Assembly: GCA_024699855.1 (NCBI GenBank)
Contig: JAMPIQ010000002.1
Location: 17,236,001-17,300,000 of the forward strand
Origin: Aphelenchoides besseyi
Lineage: Eukaryota > Nematoda > Chromadorea > Rhabditida > Aphelenchoididae
DNA: 64,000 bases
Direction: 5' to 3'
Position numbers and translations under genes: made by a program. Under the pieces are notes generated by a model. The model saw only the letters and a program-made list of their open reading frames with translations. It did no database searches and had not been told where the DNA came from. Shown here piece after piece: positions 33,401 to 43,208 of the stretch (the stretch's first letter is position 1; each line of letters opens with the position of its first letter).

Positions 33401-34699
33401 TATGTCAAGACCACGGAGTTCGGACACGCCGATGGACTGTCGAGACTCATCGACGAAGCTCGACAAGAGTTGGATCCAGAAATGGAAGAAGTAATCGCGT
33501 CAGTTGAAGAAGAAGAAACCAAAGAGGGTTGGCTACCAAAGGACATTCAGGAACGAATTCGTCAAGAAACCGCCAAAGACTCGATTCTTCCGGCGGTGAT
33601 TGGGCGTCACCAATCGAAGTGGACATCAGAGGATCGACGAGATGGTCGATTACAAGCGTTTCACAAGTTCCGAAACGAAATTCAAGTCACTAACGGTATC
33701 TTGCAGATAAACGAGCGAGTTGTCATTCCGGCGGCTTTACGACCGACGATCATGGACCAGTTGCATCGTGGGCACCCGGGTATTGTGAAGATGAAACAAT
33801 ACGCTCAAGAATATGTCTATTGGCCAAGAATCAACTCGGACATCGAGGAACACGTCAAGTCATGTCCCGATTGCATTACGGTCGCGAAGAACCCCGTCAA
33901 AGTGCCGTTACGACCTTGGCATCCGACAACCCGGCCGTGGCAGCGAGTTCACCTGGATTTCGCAGGACCGATAAACGGTAAATGGATTCTAATCGCAGTT
34001 GATTCGTTTAGCAAGTTTCCCGAGACGGCTCTCACAAGCGGAACGTCGACTCAAATCGTCACCGAATTCCTCCGAATTCTATTCTGCCGCTATGGAAAGC
34101 CGGATGTTTTGGTCAGCGACAACGCCACATGTTTCTCCTCATCGACGTTCAAGGAATTCTGCGACCAATGGGGCATTCGGCACGTAACATCTCCGGTCTA
34201 TCATCCTCAGAGCAATGGGCAAGCAGAACGAATGGTCGATGCGCTTAAACGCGGAATCAAAAAGAACGGTAAACTTCCATTAAATCGAGCATTACAGGAG
34301 GCGCTGTTCGCTCAACGATTCTTGAAATCAACGGCGGTCCCTGAAGGCAAATCACCGGCCGAGGCGTTTCTCAATCGTCAAATCCGGAAGCCAATCGACT
34401 CGATTCGTCCGACGAAGGAAGAGAGGGAGGAAACGAGCGCGCCAGAAGGGAACAAGGCGAAACGGCACTTCGACCGACATCATGGAGCTCGAGCGCGAAA
34501 TCTGTTCGTTGGTCAACGAGTTACGTTTAAGTCACATGCCGGAAAATTCTTCACTGGAACGATCAAGACGTTCTATGGCCGAGTCATTGTTGCCATTCAA
34601 ACGGAATTTGGACTCAAGCGTTGCCACGTCAATCAAGTTCTCAAACGAGCCGCGGCGAAAGATGAAAGCGATCCGGATCAAAACGAGCTGGAAGATTAA
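30413..34699 (+). CDS. Ty3/gypsy gag-pol polyprotein
   Basis: One uninterrupted frame of 1,428 codons from the ATG at 30413. In order: a gag helical region; a zinc knuckle (CHNCHKKGHIARVC, preceded by a partial CESCGW...C); an aspartic protease (LQADTGADRTIIG); reverse transcriptase with RMCADFS, FSKLDLKDAYFQ and YLDDILVYG; RNase H (VAADASNYAIGGVL, LLTDHQPLV); an integrase zinc module (HPGIVK...CPDC); and the integrase DDE triad (HLDFAGP, LVSDNATCFS, HPQSNGQAERM). RT before integrase is the Ty3/gypsy order. The gene is intact and gag and pol are fused with no frameshift. Its base composition is a little more GC-rich than the surrounding Helitron. It inserted into the Rep coding region of the Helitron. 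Confidence 0.95.
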   Translation: MAPTIKKREESSHQAIITRSYNAISKALDDLRPIREELTATAPSLRATATARAVRAKLTSNLFNGRKHHEEWMKMESEHFGMYDDEEKPLEKFEEADEALVLIDDALKRVHENSLQLPPTDEEAAKSKFIEQVTAQLQIGIKPFHFDQREEWTFGKWYEVYQPKFERALALSPNHARELLLQSLGEKELVRISAKLRGKALTSEKFEDLIAKLKVEFDSKVPTFQKRLRVLEMEYSAGEAMDEFTSRWLDAALKAEMDKMEFDEWLTLLFHQKLRSKDMSAIRLQAAKLLKERPQMPIDELGRQLEMGRIEREGLRLQRTEAELVNQVKSNQGESRTTGTSIAGSKNGAATSPPCESCGWTTHARGDCKFVNAECHNCHKKGHIARVCRSTRRTGNRRGQRVNAVDEGETEVTEEANVGTLHCQQVELNSIHQRTYVKLKLNDFRVELQADTGADRTIIGQKIYNELRRPALQPSRVIFKAAGGQKLEVVGQFEAKFTYRGHENRAPVFIAKNEEIRLLGQDQLTHLGAAQNFNEFLQKFQLLNAVERSDEKTGNESKWTRQFPDLFAPTLGLCTKTEVRLHLKKDVKPVQTRARPVPFKAVEKLDAEIQRLLENGILEPVEASEGAAPIVVALKKSGAIRMCADFSTGVNECLLDDTHLLPNIEDVFAHLGEGRIFSKLDLKDAYFQLKLDDVSKEICTITTHRGRFRYTRLPFGIKTAPAIFQRTIDNAVSGRPGVLAYLDDILVYGKSQEEHDKRLEATLERLQSWGFRLAADKCQFSITKVNFLGQVVSADGMEPDPANVAAIRKLEPPRDKQGVRSVLGKINYYSRYIPGLHRLKEPIERLLSKDVEFEWSKESQEAFDEMKRRLAADAQLAHYDPQQTIIVAADASNYAIGGVLMQRDANGRERTIFHMAKTLNDAQKRYSQIEKEAFALVTTVERLHKYLWGRKFVLLTDHQPLVALFRTVNTPGLRAHTVNRLRRWALRLIGYDFQIEYVKTTEFGHADGLSRLIDEARQELDPEMEEVIASVEEEETKEGWLPKDIQERIRQETAKDSILPAVIGRHQSKWTSEDRRDGRLQAFHKFRNEIQVTNGILQINERVVIPAALRPTIMDQLHRGHPGIVKMKQYAQEYVYWPRINSDIEEHVKSCPDCITVAKNPVKVPLRPWHPTTRPWQRVHLDFAGPINGKWILIAVDSFSKFPETALTSGTSTQIVTEFLRILFCRYGKPDVLVSDNATCFSSSTFKEFCDQWGIRHVTSPVYHPQSNGQAERMVDALKRGIKKNGKLPLNRALQEALFAQRFLKSTAVPEGKSPAEAFLNRQIRKPIDSIRPTKEEREETSAPEGNKAKRHFDRHHGARARNLFVGQRVTFKSHAGKFFTGTIKTFYGRVIVAIQTEFGLKRCHVNQVLKRAAAKDESDPDQNELED

Positions 34700-35160
34700 T
34701 TCACTCGGTCATCCACGTCAGATTCTAATTTTTATTGTCGGTGTTATTGTAATTTAAGTCAATTGTATCCCCGCCCCGCATATCCCCAAATGGTAACCCC
34801 ACGCAATTGTACGCTCGGCACAGCACATCACTCGGTCCCGTTTTCTGATCCTGGTACGATCGCACAAGACCGAGTAAGGTAAAGTCAAGTGTTAGATCAG
34901 ATGCCATCACACGTCAAGCAGTTCCGACCGTAGTTCAACCGAGCCAGCGGAAGAAAAGCAAAAGTTGACGTCTACGAGCGGAACAAGAAGACGGCAACCG
35001 GTTGTGACCTCCGAAAGCTGCAACCGATTAGAGCTTGACGAGCGGTGAACGGTCCTCTGGGCGGATATCCGACTCAACCGGGAGAATACGACTCGCAATC
35101 GTATTTCCTCTTGGCCTTCGGGCCCCGAGTCTCTCTCTCTCTCTTTGAGTAAGGGAGGGT

Positions 35161-35368
35161 TGTTGTGTATCGAGCTGCCCGCCGGAAATCCCCCATCAAC
35201 GCCCTCCGCTCTCCCACCACGATTGTGAGCGACGGCTCGGGGCCGGTTCCTGTGTTGTGTATGATTGTGTCTTTTTGTTGGCTTGTGATTCCCGCGCCCG
35301 AATCGAACTCTCCCCTGAATAAACGAACTTGATCACTTCCGGGCCCAGTCTGGTCAGTGGACGTAACA
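35161..35368 (+). repeat. Right LTR of the gypsy element
   Basis: Same 208-base sequence as the left LTR, preceded by the polypurine tract at about 35151-35159 and followed by the ACGTG duplication. Confidence 0.93.
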
Positions 35369-35583
35369 ACGTGATTACTCACTACGACGAGATTTTGCGA
35401 GAACGATTGCCCGGTCATCAATTGGGCAAAATTTACCGATTCCTGCCCCAACACAAGTTGTCGTGGCAATACAATCAGCGTGCTTACGCAAAGGGAATGA
35501 CAATGGCCCACGAACTCGGTGCACGAACGTTCTTCTACACGGTCACCGCAAACAAAAATTGGCCCGATCATATTGCCTCATGC
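35369..35583 (+). pseudogene. Helitron Rep segment between the two insertions
   Basis: Continues the frame cut at 30127: VITHYDEILRERLPGHQ, then AKGMTMAHELGARTFFYTVT and NKNWPDHIA. This is the Helitron-like N motif that in family members reads about LFITMTCNPNWPEI. It stops at the edge of the solo LTR, where the ATGC duplication lies. Confidence 0.75.
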
Positions 35584-36036
35584 TGTCGCGTCTCGCGATC
35601 TAAACACATTGCCATCGTTACCAAACTTGTTCGCCGTCCAATCCTTCGCTTGGGGATTCTTTGGGTCCCTACTATAGGGCGTCGGTTGGCGGCGTCATTT
35701 TGTTCTCCTTGCTCATTTTCTCTCTTCTTTGGAGATTTAACCGTGAATGCTGATCTAATTTTTTGTTCCTCTCCTCCGATTCTTTACTCCACCGTCCACA
35801 TTTCTACCACTGAACCACTGAAACCCCGATCCTTATCTTTCAACTTCGAATTTTATCGTTAAAATTATCCGCGTTCAAATTTCGTGCTCGTTTTATTTGT
35901 AAGGTTTATTAACCCAAGTTTGAGTTTGAGAAATTCCAATAAAGTACAACTCTGAATTGTGGACACTTCAACTCGGGTTAAAAGGAGAATCAACCTCTCC
36001 GCCTCTTCGAAAGTCCGGATCAAAAGGGATCCGACA
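35584..36036. mobile_element. Solo LTR inserted in the Helitron Rep frame
   Basis: 453 bases starting TGTCGCGTC and ending CCGACA, so the termini are an inverted TGTCG/CGACA. ATGC flanks both sides (35580-35583 and 36037-36040), a 4-base target duplication. It holds an AATAAAG near 35938 and no coding region. With one copy of ATGC retained, the Rep frame reads straight across (NWPDHIASC to MLGTDPETD). Terminal inverted bases, length, poly(A) signal and lack of genes point to an LTR left after recombination. It is unrelated in sequence to the 208-base gypsy LTR; the parent family (perhaps Bel/Pao) is a guess. Confidence 0.75.
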
Positions 36037-37802
36037 ATGCCGAATGCTTGGCACCGATCCAGAAACGGACTCCTTCACTTTGACGCGGATCTTTATCATC
36101 AAGCTGAACATATTGATGCACGAGATTCGCGGAACAAACTACCGAAAGACTTAGTACGATCAACAAAGTGAAGGCATATTCGGGAAGTTTGCTGCGTCAC
36201 TACTTTCGATCGAATTCCGAAAGCGTGGCAATCCACGCTCACATTTTGGTTTGGATCGATAAGAACGAACAGGAAACAACCGCCGAATTCGTCAACCAAT
36301 TCATTTCGGCACGAATTCCCGATCCAAAGATCGACAAACGCCTTTACGACCTGGTAGCTTCATTTATGCTCCACGATTGTAATGAGAAAAGCGTTTGTCG
36401 AGATCCGGTCAATCCAACGAAAACACCGTGCAAACGCCGTTTTCCTATGCGTGAATCACCGACCACACAAGTGCATTACGGATTCATTCAGTATGCACGT
36501 TTGCCCGCCAATTTGGGTTCTTTTACAGTCCCGAAAAAGGGTGGAAAAGTTTTGACGGACAAAGACGTCGTTCCCTACAATCCTTATGGATTGAAAACGT
36601 GGAACGGACACGCCAATCTGGAAGCGGTGGTCACGCGAAACATCGCCGGTTACGCGATCAAATACATCATGAAAGAACAGATGTCGACGGCGTTCATTGA
36701 AGTTGTGAGCAAAGGCGCTCAAAACAATCCGTTCATCGAAATCAACGATGATAAAACGGTCAACTACAATGAAGCACGATATCAAATGTCTTTGATCTAC
36801 TGTAGTGACTACGAAGCGGTCATGAATTTGCTTTCGAAAGGCCCATTCTACTTCTCTCATGTTGTGATCATGATTGGAGTCCATTTGCCGAACGAATCGT
36901 ATTTGATTGTCGCAAATGGTGATCGGGCCGAAGACATTGTCCGTCGTGCCAACTCGACAAGCGAAGTCCATTCGCGTTTTACAGCATACATGAAATTCTG
37001 CCGTGAAAATCCGAATGAGACAGCCGATTTGACGTACAAAAACTTCCACTACGAGTACAACTACGATAAGCGTAAACGTACATTCAAGAAATTGCAATTG
37101 AAACGTAAACGTGTAGTTGCAATCTATGAAGTGAATGTCAAAAATCGTCAATTGTTGGCTCTGCGAACTATCGTGCTACGAATGAAGTGCGTTCAAAACT
37201 TCGAACAGTTGGCGACAGTGAACGGAATCACTTATCGTCAATTCGATCCGAACGGTTTCGGCGAATTAGACTTCGTCACCGCGGCCCAGCAAATGGGTCT
37301 AATGGAATCGGATTTGATTTGGAGAAACGCACTCGATCAGCGTGCCGGTCATCCAATTCGTCGATTCATTTTCCTTTTCGCACAAGTTTTGATTTACGGC
37401 GCCGAGTTGTTGCAAAGTCCACGTCAACTGTACTTTGATTATCTGCCGTTCATGCGACCACCACTCGGAAATCGTTTCGCACATTTGAGTGACAGTATGC
37501 GCGAACAACGAGCCGAACAAATCGCGTTGCGTATTTTGGAATGGCATCTGAATAATCGAGATTTCACTTTGAGTGATTTCGATTTGCCACAACCGGATGG
37601 AATGGTCACTGCATTCAATCCGAAATTTCACGGCGAAATGGCTGTTGATTTTTTGGACGGCGACGATCAAACGCGCTATCATGACGTCAATCAGATTCCG
37701 CACGTCAATTTGGGTTCCGATCACCAAAAAGCCTTCGACCCGATCTGGCACTCCATTCAACAGTCCGAACTTCCAAATGGCCAACCGATCCGTTACCGTT
37801 AA
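36037..37802 (+). pseudogene. Helitron Rep/HUH segment
   Basis: From 36046 the frame reads MLGTDPETDSFTLTRIFIIK and MHEIRGTNYRKT to a stop, then shifts. The long frame from 36168 to 37802 carries the two-histidine HUH motif (AIHAHILVW, about 36228-36255) and the tyrosine motif region (AGYAIKYIMKEQ, about 36645-36680) of rolling-circle Rep proteins. It then runs through the inter-domain region (FNYDKRKRTFK-type, RPPLGNRFAHLS...) to NGQPIRYR at 37802. Rep nicks and joins DNA strands during rolling-circle transposition. The frameshifts at about 36150-36230 and at 37802 would prevent a full product. Confidence 0.82.
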
Positions 37803-39283
37803 TGTTCTTCTTACACGGTGAAGGTAGAACTGTCAAGACGACATTGTACAATCAGTTGATTCGACAATGCAATGAGCATGGCATACCATTTGCCGCTAGC
37901 GTAACGACGGGAATCGCGGCGTCGCTTTTGTTCCAAGGACAAACCGTTCATTCCCGATTCATGATTCCAACAGACCTCGCTTCGGACTCGGAATCACGAA
38001 TGAACAAACATTGTCGGGCTGCCGAAGCGATTCGCCGCTGGGGACTTCTTCTGATTGATAAAGCGTCGGCAATGCATCAAAACGTCTATAATTACATGAA
38101 ACGTGTAATTCAAGACGTTCGCCAAGGTCCGTACGTCAAACGACGATTGGTGATCGTTTTTGGCGGCGACTTTCGACAAATTCTGCCGATCGTTCGAAAC
38201 GGAAACGTGGCTTCCGGCTTCGACGAAAGTCTGATTGCCGAGCATGACAAAGGTACAATCAAATTCCTGTGCCTGCGTCAAAACCACCGAACTGACGCGA
38301 ATCAGATTCGGTTTCGCTCATTTTTGCGCGACGTCGGAATTGCCAACAAACCGATCGTGCGACAAACCGACTACTACTCGACAGTACTTGCTTTGTCGGA
38401 CTTCAATTTGATCAAAGATCTTCAGGAACTCCAAGATCGAGTGTTTCCGTCGGCACCTTTGCAAAGCGGAAACATCACGTCCAACTCGGCGATTGTTGCG
38501 CCGTTGAATGTGACCGTCAACTCGATCGACGAAGAGTTGCTGAAAAAGTTGCCCGGACAAACGATTGTCTACGAGGCCATCAACACGATCGAAGACGAGA
38601 ATGCCATCAATCCGTTGGACGATTCGGCCGTCGACGCGATGACCGAGTATTTGGGTCAAATCGAAGAGACCGGCTTGGTTCAACAGCAATTGAAGCTGAA
38701 GATCGGCGCAAAAGTCATGTTCATTTCGAACATCGACACCTCCTACCGACTCTGCGACGGCACTCCGGCAGTTGTCACCGATTTGCAACCGGACGTCGTG
38801 ACTGTTCGCCGCATCGAGTCCGATGGTTTGACTGGCGAAGAAATCGACGTTGTTCGTCGAGTTTTCGATCGCAAAGTCAACTACAATCAACGCCAAACGG
38901 TGGCTTTTCGTTGTGTCCAATTTCCTTTGAAATTGGCATTCGCAATGACCATCAACAAAGCCCATGGCCAAACAATGGAGCGAATCGGTTTGTATTTGAA
39001 CTCGCCGGTCTTTGCGCACGGCCAGTTGTATGTGGCTTTGTTGCGTGTTCGTCGCGCATCTGACATCTACATTTTCAACCCGGATAATGTGCAAACCGAT
39101 CCCAAAGCACAACAGCAGCAAAGCAAGTTCATGTTGAATGTTGTCAATCCGGAAGTCACGAAATTCGTGACACAATTGGAAGCTGACGCGAACACAGTTA
39201 ACTCCAATGTCGTTACCACAACTGCTCCCGTCAATCCACCGGCCAATCCAACAGCCGATGACGACAATTCAATGGATGTTTAA
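37802..39283 (+). pseudogene. Helitron PIF1-type helicase segment with altered motifs
   Basis: A frame of 493 residues, shifted relative to the Rep segment. The Walker A region reads FFLHGEGRTVKTTLYN where active PIF1/Helitron helicases have G.GGTGKT, so the Gly before the Lys is Val and a second Gly is Arg. The Walker B region reads LLIDKAS where DE is expected. Other motifs remain: GGDFRQILPI, NHRTDANQ, GAKVMFISNID and FAMTINKAHGQTMERIGLYL. Near the end, YVALLRVR replaces YVALSRVR. The loss of the key ATPase residues fits neutral decay. The C-terminal tail is Gln/Asn/Thr-rich. Confidence 0.85.
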
Positions 39284-41016
39284 TTGTCGTTCCTTCTTTG
39301 ACACAAATAGGTTTCTTGCGCTTTCATCCTTCAAAACGAAAGCACCATTTCGTTGGATTGATCACGTTGGCGTACGTGAAGTGGCTTTTCAGCTAAGAAT
39401 CAATCCGCTTACAATTGCAAACGATTTATGAGCCGATTAGGACTCTGCACGAACCGTTTACTTTCATAACTTTATGTTTCGCTTTCCAATTCATCTTCAA
39501 TATTTTTATCGTATCAAACTGTTTCTAATACAATTCAAAGTCTGTTGACCGTCTTGCACTTTTCGAGCTGAAGGCCCCAAACGTATGGTAGTCAACTTTA
39601 TCAACTCCAAACTCCTCTCAAACCCACGCTACAAACCCAACGCCACTAACGGCAAAAGACGGGAGCGAAGCGACTGTCTTGTACGGATGTTCAATAGATC
39701 GACTGTTCGAACAAATTGATTTTCAGGCTCTGGCTTCCGTCCTTGGATCACATCGTTGTGGAACGTACTCAGCAACGTCCGAAAATTGCAATTGTACGCT
39801 AAAAACAACACTAAACGTTTTTAATGTTCCATCAACTTATACTCCAAGTAAACCTTATAAGCATTACGGTCCCAATTCCGCTGCAACTTTAAGAATTCAC
39901 CAATCCCATGTAATGTAATGAGAGGAGACCGTTTCAACGAATTGATTCCTGTTTAAATTGCTGCTTTATCACCTCAACCAAAGACAGCCTGAAGACACCA
40001 CGCAGTCCCAAAAACACGATCATGTGTTTGACGACGCAAAAACCGCGTAATTCTTCGTGAATGAGAACCTTTCGATTGTGATCAATAAAACACATTATAT
40101 CTAAAATAAAATAATTTCTTTCAATTAGGTGTTGGATAGCAGCTGTGTCAAAGCAAAATTTTCTAAACATTGTGTCAGATAAAACCCTTTAGGAAAAGAG
40201 TTTATTTTTACAGTGAGAATTTAAACAAAATACGGAGGAAAGGTAGTTACTTGTGGTCTCTGAGGCCGGGTCTTTTTGGAGGAGAAGCGGACTTTTTATA
40301 CGGGTTATTCATAATGGAGAAAAGGGGAAAAATGTCCATAAATTAAAGGTGGAGGGTTTTATGGCCTCCTTTTTATGAGACTTTCAGATGATCGGAATGT
40401 TCAGAAAGATTCTCGATCTTTGACACATTGAATGCTCAAAAGATGAGGAATCTCAAATTACTTCATGATTCCATTGAACGTGTTCAAAAACAAGTTCGTT
40501 TGCGTTCTGTATTCAAGCAAGATGACGAAACGATCATCAACGCCATGCGTTTTGCACATATAATGGATTGCATTGCTATGTATTGTGCTAACCAAACTAC
40601 GTTCCGATTGCAAGAAAGCGCTATTTGCGATCATGTGACGATCTTCTGTCATTTTGGAAAAAAACTATAATAGCTAATACTTATTCACTTGACTTGAACA
40701 CGAACTGAACGCAAAGAAGTTAACAGAAAACAATGAGATATAAACTCAACAACTTCGCGGATCGACTGTCCTTGACCACGTGATCGAACTCAAAAACAAC
40801 GCTTTTGGTTGTGTCCAGTGGACAAATGAAAGGTTAGGCGACACCCAGTCAACTGTTTCTCCGGTTGGATTACTGCGAGCCAAAAGACCTTTTTGCCTAT
40901 AGAGATCGATGCCACCCGGTCAATCCCGGTACAGTCTTGAACAAAAGTTTGGAAGATACCTATATCTCGCGAATGACTGAAGGGAACACGTCGGTTTTTG
41001 TACATTAAACCCCTAA
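39284..41016. other. Spacer after the Helitron, no firm gene
   Basis: A plausible Helitron 3' flank extends to about 39700. A plus-strand frame at 39679-39918 and another with an ATG at 40443 ending at 40670 (KLLHDSIERVQKQVRLR, DETIINAMRFAHIMDCIAMY) look protein-like, but I could not extend or name them. An inverted repeat with AAAGGTGGAGG and CCTCCTTT arms lies at about 40345-40375. Palindromic copy B starts at 41017. Confidence 0.3.
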
Positions 41017-42341
41017 CAAGGAGTGCTTGTGATCGATCCCCGCTGTAATTTGACGTCGTTAGTATCAATCAACGCGTCTCAATGAGCTGAACATTACTGT
41101 ATAAGACATTTTTGTTCAATCGCAGAACTGGCCAAGTTATTGACCAAAACCAAAAATAAAAAATCGCTAAAATCGTGCTATCGATCATGCTGATTATCGT
41201 GGTGAAGCCCGTTTCTTTTTATCGCACTTCATTCTGGAGATATTGGCCGTTTTATTTGGCCTCAAATTTTTTTGAATTATGCTCCGGTCGTTTTCAATTG
41301 AAAGTGTGAGCAGCGGTGGCCGAGTGGTTAGTGGCTAGCGACTCCAAGTGGGTCGTTTGTTCGACTCTCTCTGCGATCTCTATTATCTTTTGTTTGGTTT
41401 TTACAAAACACGGTTTCTCTTTAAAAATCTCACAACAGAAATTCATTTCAATCAAAAATTTCCCTTGAAAATCAAGGGCTTAGAACAAGGAAAAATCGAG
41501 TTTCACAGGGGGGAGTACGTGCAAAAAGTTCAGAATTGAAAATTCACTTTTCATCAACTAAAAGTGAAGGAAATTTGTTTAATTCTTTAAAGTTTATTGT
41601 TTTGGTATTTAATGTCAAGTAAATTAAGTATATTTATAAAAAATTGTTACCAATATACGTGATAGTCGACAAAGAAATGGCGCCAGCAACTGTCTCGATC
41701 AAACTTGCAAGTCGGGAAGCAAGTCGACGTTCCATACGATTAGTATTGCGAGTCGGTACATCAGATGAAGTTTCAAACTTTTTGACCAAAAGTCGCACCA
41801 CCACATTTGCGTCGATCATTTTTGTCGAATGTGTCGAAAATGAGAGTTTGATTTTGAAGCACGAAGGGCCGTGGTAACAACTCTCCGCCGGCAGCCAAAT
41901 GACCATTTAATACTCAAGTGCCAATCGCGGCAAATAAAAAAAAGTAAACGCAAAAATTCGTTAGTCTGCGCAACAACATTTTCTTTCTTTACACTGCACC
42001 GTTCCCTTACTTACTTACACCAATTCTTAACCACTCGGCCACCGCTGCTCACACTTTCAATTGAAAACGACCGGAGCATAATTCAAAAAAATTTGAGGCC
42101 AAATAAAACGGCCAATATCTCCAGAATGAAGTGCGATAAAAAGAAACGGGCTTCACCACGATAATCAGCATGATCGATAGCACGATTTTAGCGATTTTTT
42201 ATTTTTGGTTTTGGTCAATAACTTGGCCAGTTCTGCGATTGAACAAAAATGTCTTATACAGTAATGTTCAGCTCATTGAGACGCGTTGATTGATACTAAC
42301 GACGTCAAATTACAGCGGGGATCGATTACAAGCACTCCTTG
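41017..42341. mobile_element. Palindromic (foldback-type) element, copy B
   Basis: The same 1,325-base element as 24243-25567, offset by exactly 16,774 bases with no indel. I noticed five substitutions, all in the arms. Copy B's right arm pairs with its left arm better than in copy A (GACGCGTTGATTGATAC here, three changes there). The left flank differs from that of copy A, but the first 17 bases after the right end are the same in both (TTAGAGAATGAAGTTGT). The tRNA-like segment recurs at 41310-41375. No coding capacity is recognised. Confidence 0.85.
41310..41375 (+). other. tRNA-like sequence with Pol III A and B boxes (copy B)
   Basis: Identical to the copy A sequence: A box at 41317-41327 and B box-like GTTCGACTC at 41359-41367. 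Confidence 0.6.
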
Positions 42342-42426
42342 TTAGAGAATGAAGTTGTGGAGATTATGTTTTCAGAGGATATCGAATAGTTGACCACGTC
42401 GACTACAGCGGAATTGACTTGAAAGT

Positions 42427-43208
42427 ATGCGTGTAGAAAAGCAACTTCCTCTCAAACCTAAGAAGAAATCGATTGTTGACGAAGAAAATGCGTACGACAT
42501 TTTTCGAGACAACATTCTTTTGCGTCGATATGAGCGAATTATCGTCAATCCGATTAGCGAATTACAACAGGCACGTTAGTTGGAATGCGTGTTAATCATT
42601 GGCTTTAGATCAGATCACAACTACGCATCGAAACGTTGAACCTCATGGCAATAGTGCGACACAAATGGATTATGTTTGTGCATAAGGATTTCGTGTATGC
42701 ACGCTCTCCACTCGAGCACATCTCCAATGTTAGATTTAGCGTTGAAACGACGAATATCGGTGGTGAAGCAAGGACTGCGCGCTATTGGTTGAAGTTTTTT
42801 GAGTCGCTGAAAGAGCACATCGATCAGAATGGAAACTTCTATTATTTAATCAGTTGATTTGTTGTTGAACAGTCAATAAACGAAAACTGTACGAAATCAT
42901 TTTAGCGAATAGTTCACTCGCTGATCACAGAGACAGCGCTCGCAAAAAGTTGCAAGTACTATTGAGGAAAGAAGGTGATCGATTTTACTTGAGAGTCGAT
43001 GTATTTCGTATATCATATGAACTCCAAACGTTGTTTAAATTATTTTTATGTTACTACAATAGCTTTTATCAACAAAACAATTAATCAACAGAGAATAAGG
43101 GACGACAAACGCAAGATTGTGGTTTTCGATGCCTTAGGACACAGATTGGATGGAAAATGGATCAACGAAATGCCGTGGCATCTAAAGTTTTTCATGGAAG
43201 TTCATTAG
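42427..43208 (+). CDS. Unidentified multi-exon gene overlapping eEF2 3' end
   Basis: The exon at 42427 begins [20 protein letters not shown] and runs to about 42577. A second exon, [20 protein letters not shown]...[16 protein letters not shown], joins in frame to [20 protein letters not shown] (TTTTAG acceptor), and that joins in phase 0 to [20 protein letters not shown]...KFFMEVH, ending at a TAG at 43206-43208. The last three exons join well. The first does not reach the second in phase with an obvious donor, so either that join is misread or the gene is damaged. The last nine codons are antisense to the end of the eEF2 coding sequence. No domain is recognised. Confidence 0.5.

Larger units (their letters stand above)
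30128..35368 (+). mobile_element. Full-length Ty3/gypsy LTR retrotransposon
   Basis: 5,241 bases bounded by two 208-base LTRs that look identical base for base. The 5-base target duplication ACGTG lies directly before the left LTR (30123-30127) and after the right LTR (35369 onward, overlapping the terminal A). A single intact gag-pol frame lies between the LTRs. A purine tract (AAGGGAGGG) precedes the right LTR, and TTGGCGAAGC after the left LTR may be the primer site. Identical LTRs and an open frame imply a very recent insertion. There is no env-like frame; 34700-35160 is noncoding and includes a (CT)n run. Confidence 0.95.
27228..39283 (+). mobile_element. Decayed Helitron, interrupted by two retroelement insertions
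   Basis: Coding segments in order along the plus strand are AT-hook/basic region, Ulp1-type protease, Helitron-like N-terminal domain, HUH Rep domain and PIF1-type helicase. Stops, frameshifts and mutated helicase motifs show it is dead. Removing the Ty3/gypsy insertion (30128-35368) and the solo LTR (35584-36036), each with one copy of its target duplication, makes the flanking Rep reading frame continuous across each site. The exact ends are not resolved: I see no certain TC start or CTRR end with hairpin. A hairpin-like AAGAC...GTCTT at about 39656-39680 is only a candidate for the 3' end. Confidence 0.8.

Noticed and set aside
34700..35160. An env-like gene in the gypsy element
   Set aside because: Only short frames without signal peptide or membrane segment lie between the pol stop and the right LTR.
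39656..39680. Helitron 3' terminal hairpin and CTRR end
   Set aside because: A 5-base stem AAGAC/GTCTT exists, but no CTRR follows at the usual distance and I cannot confirm the end without other copies.
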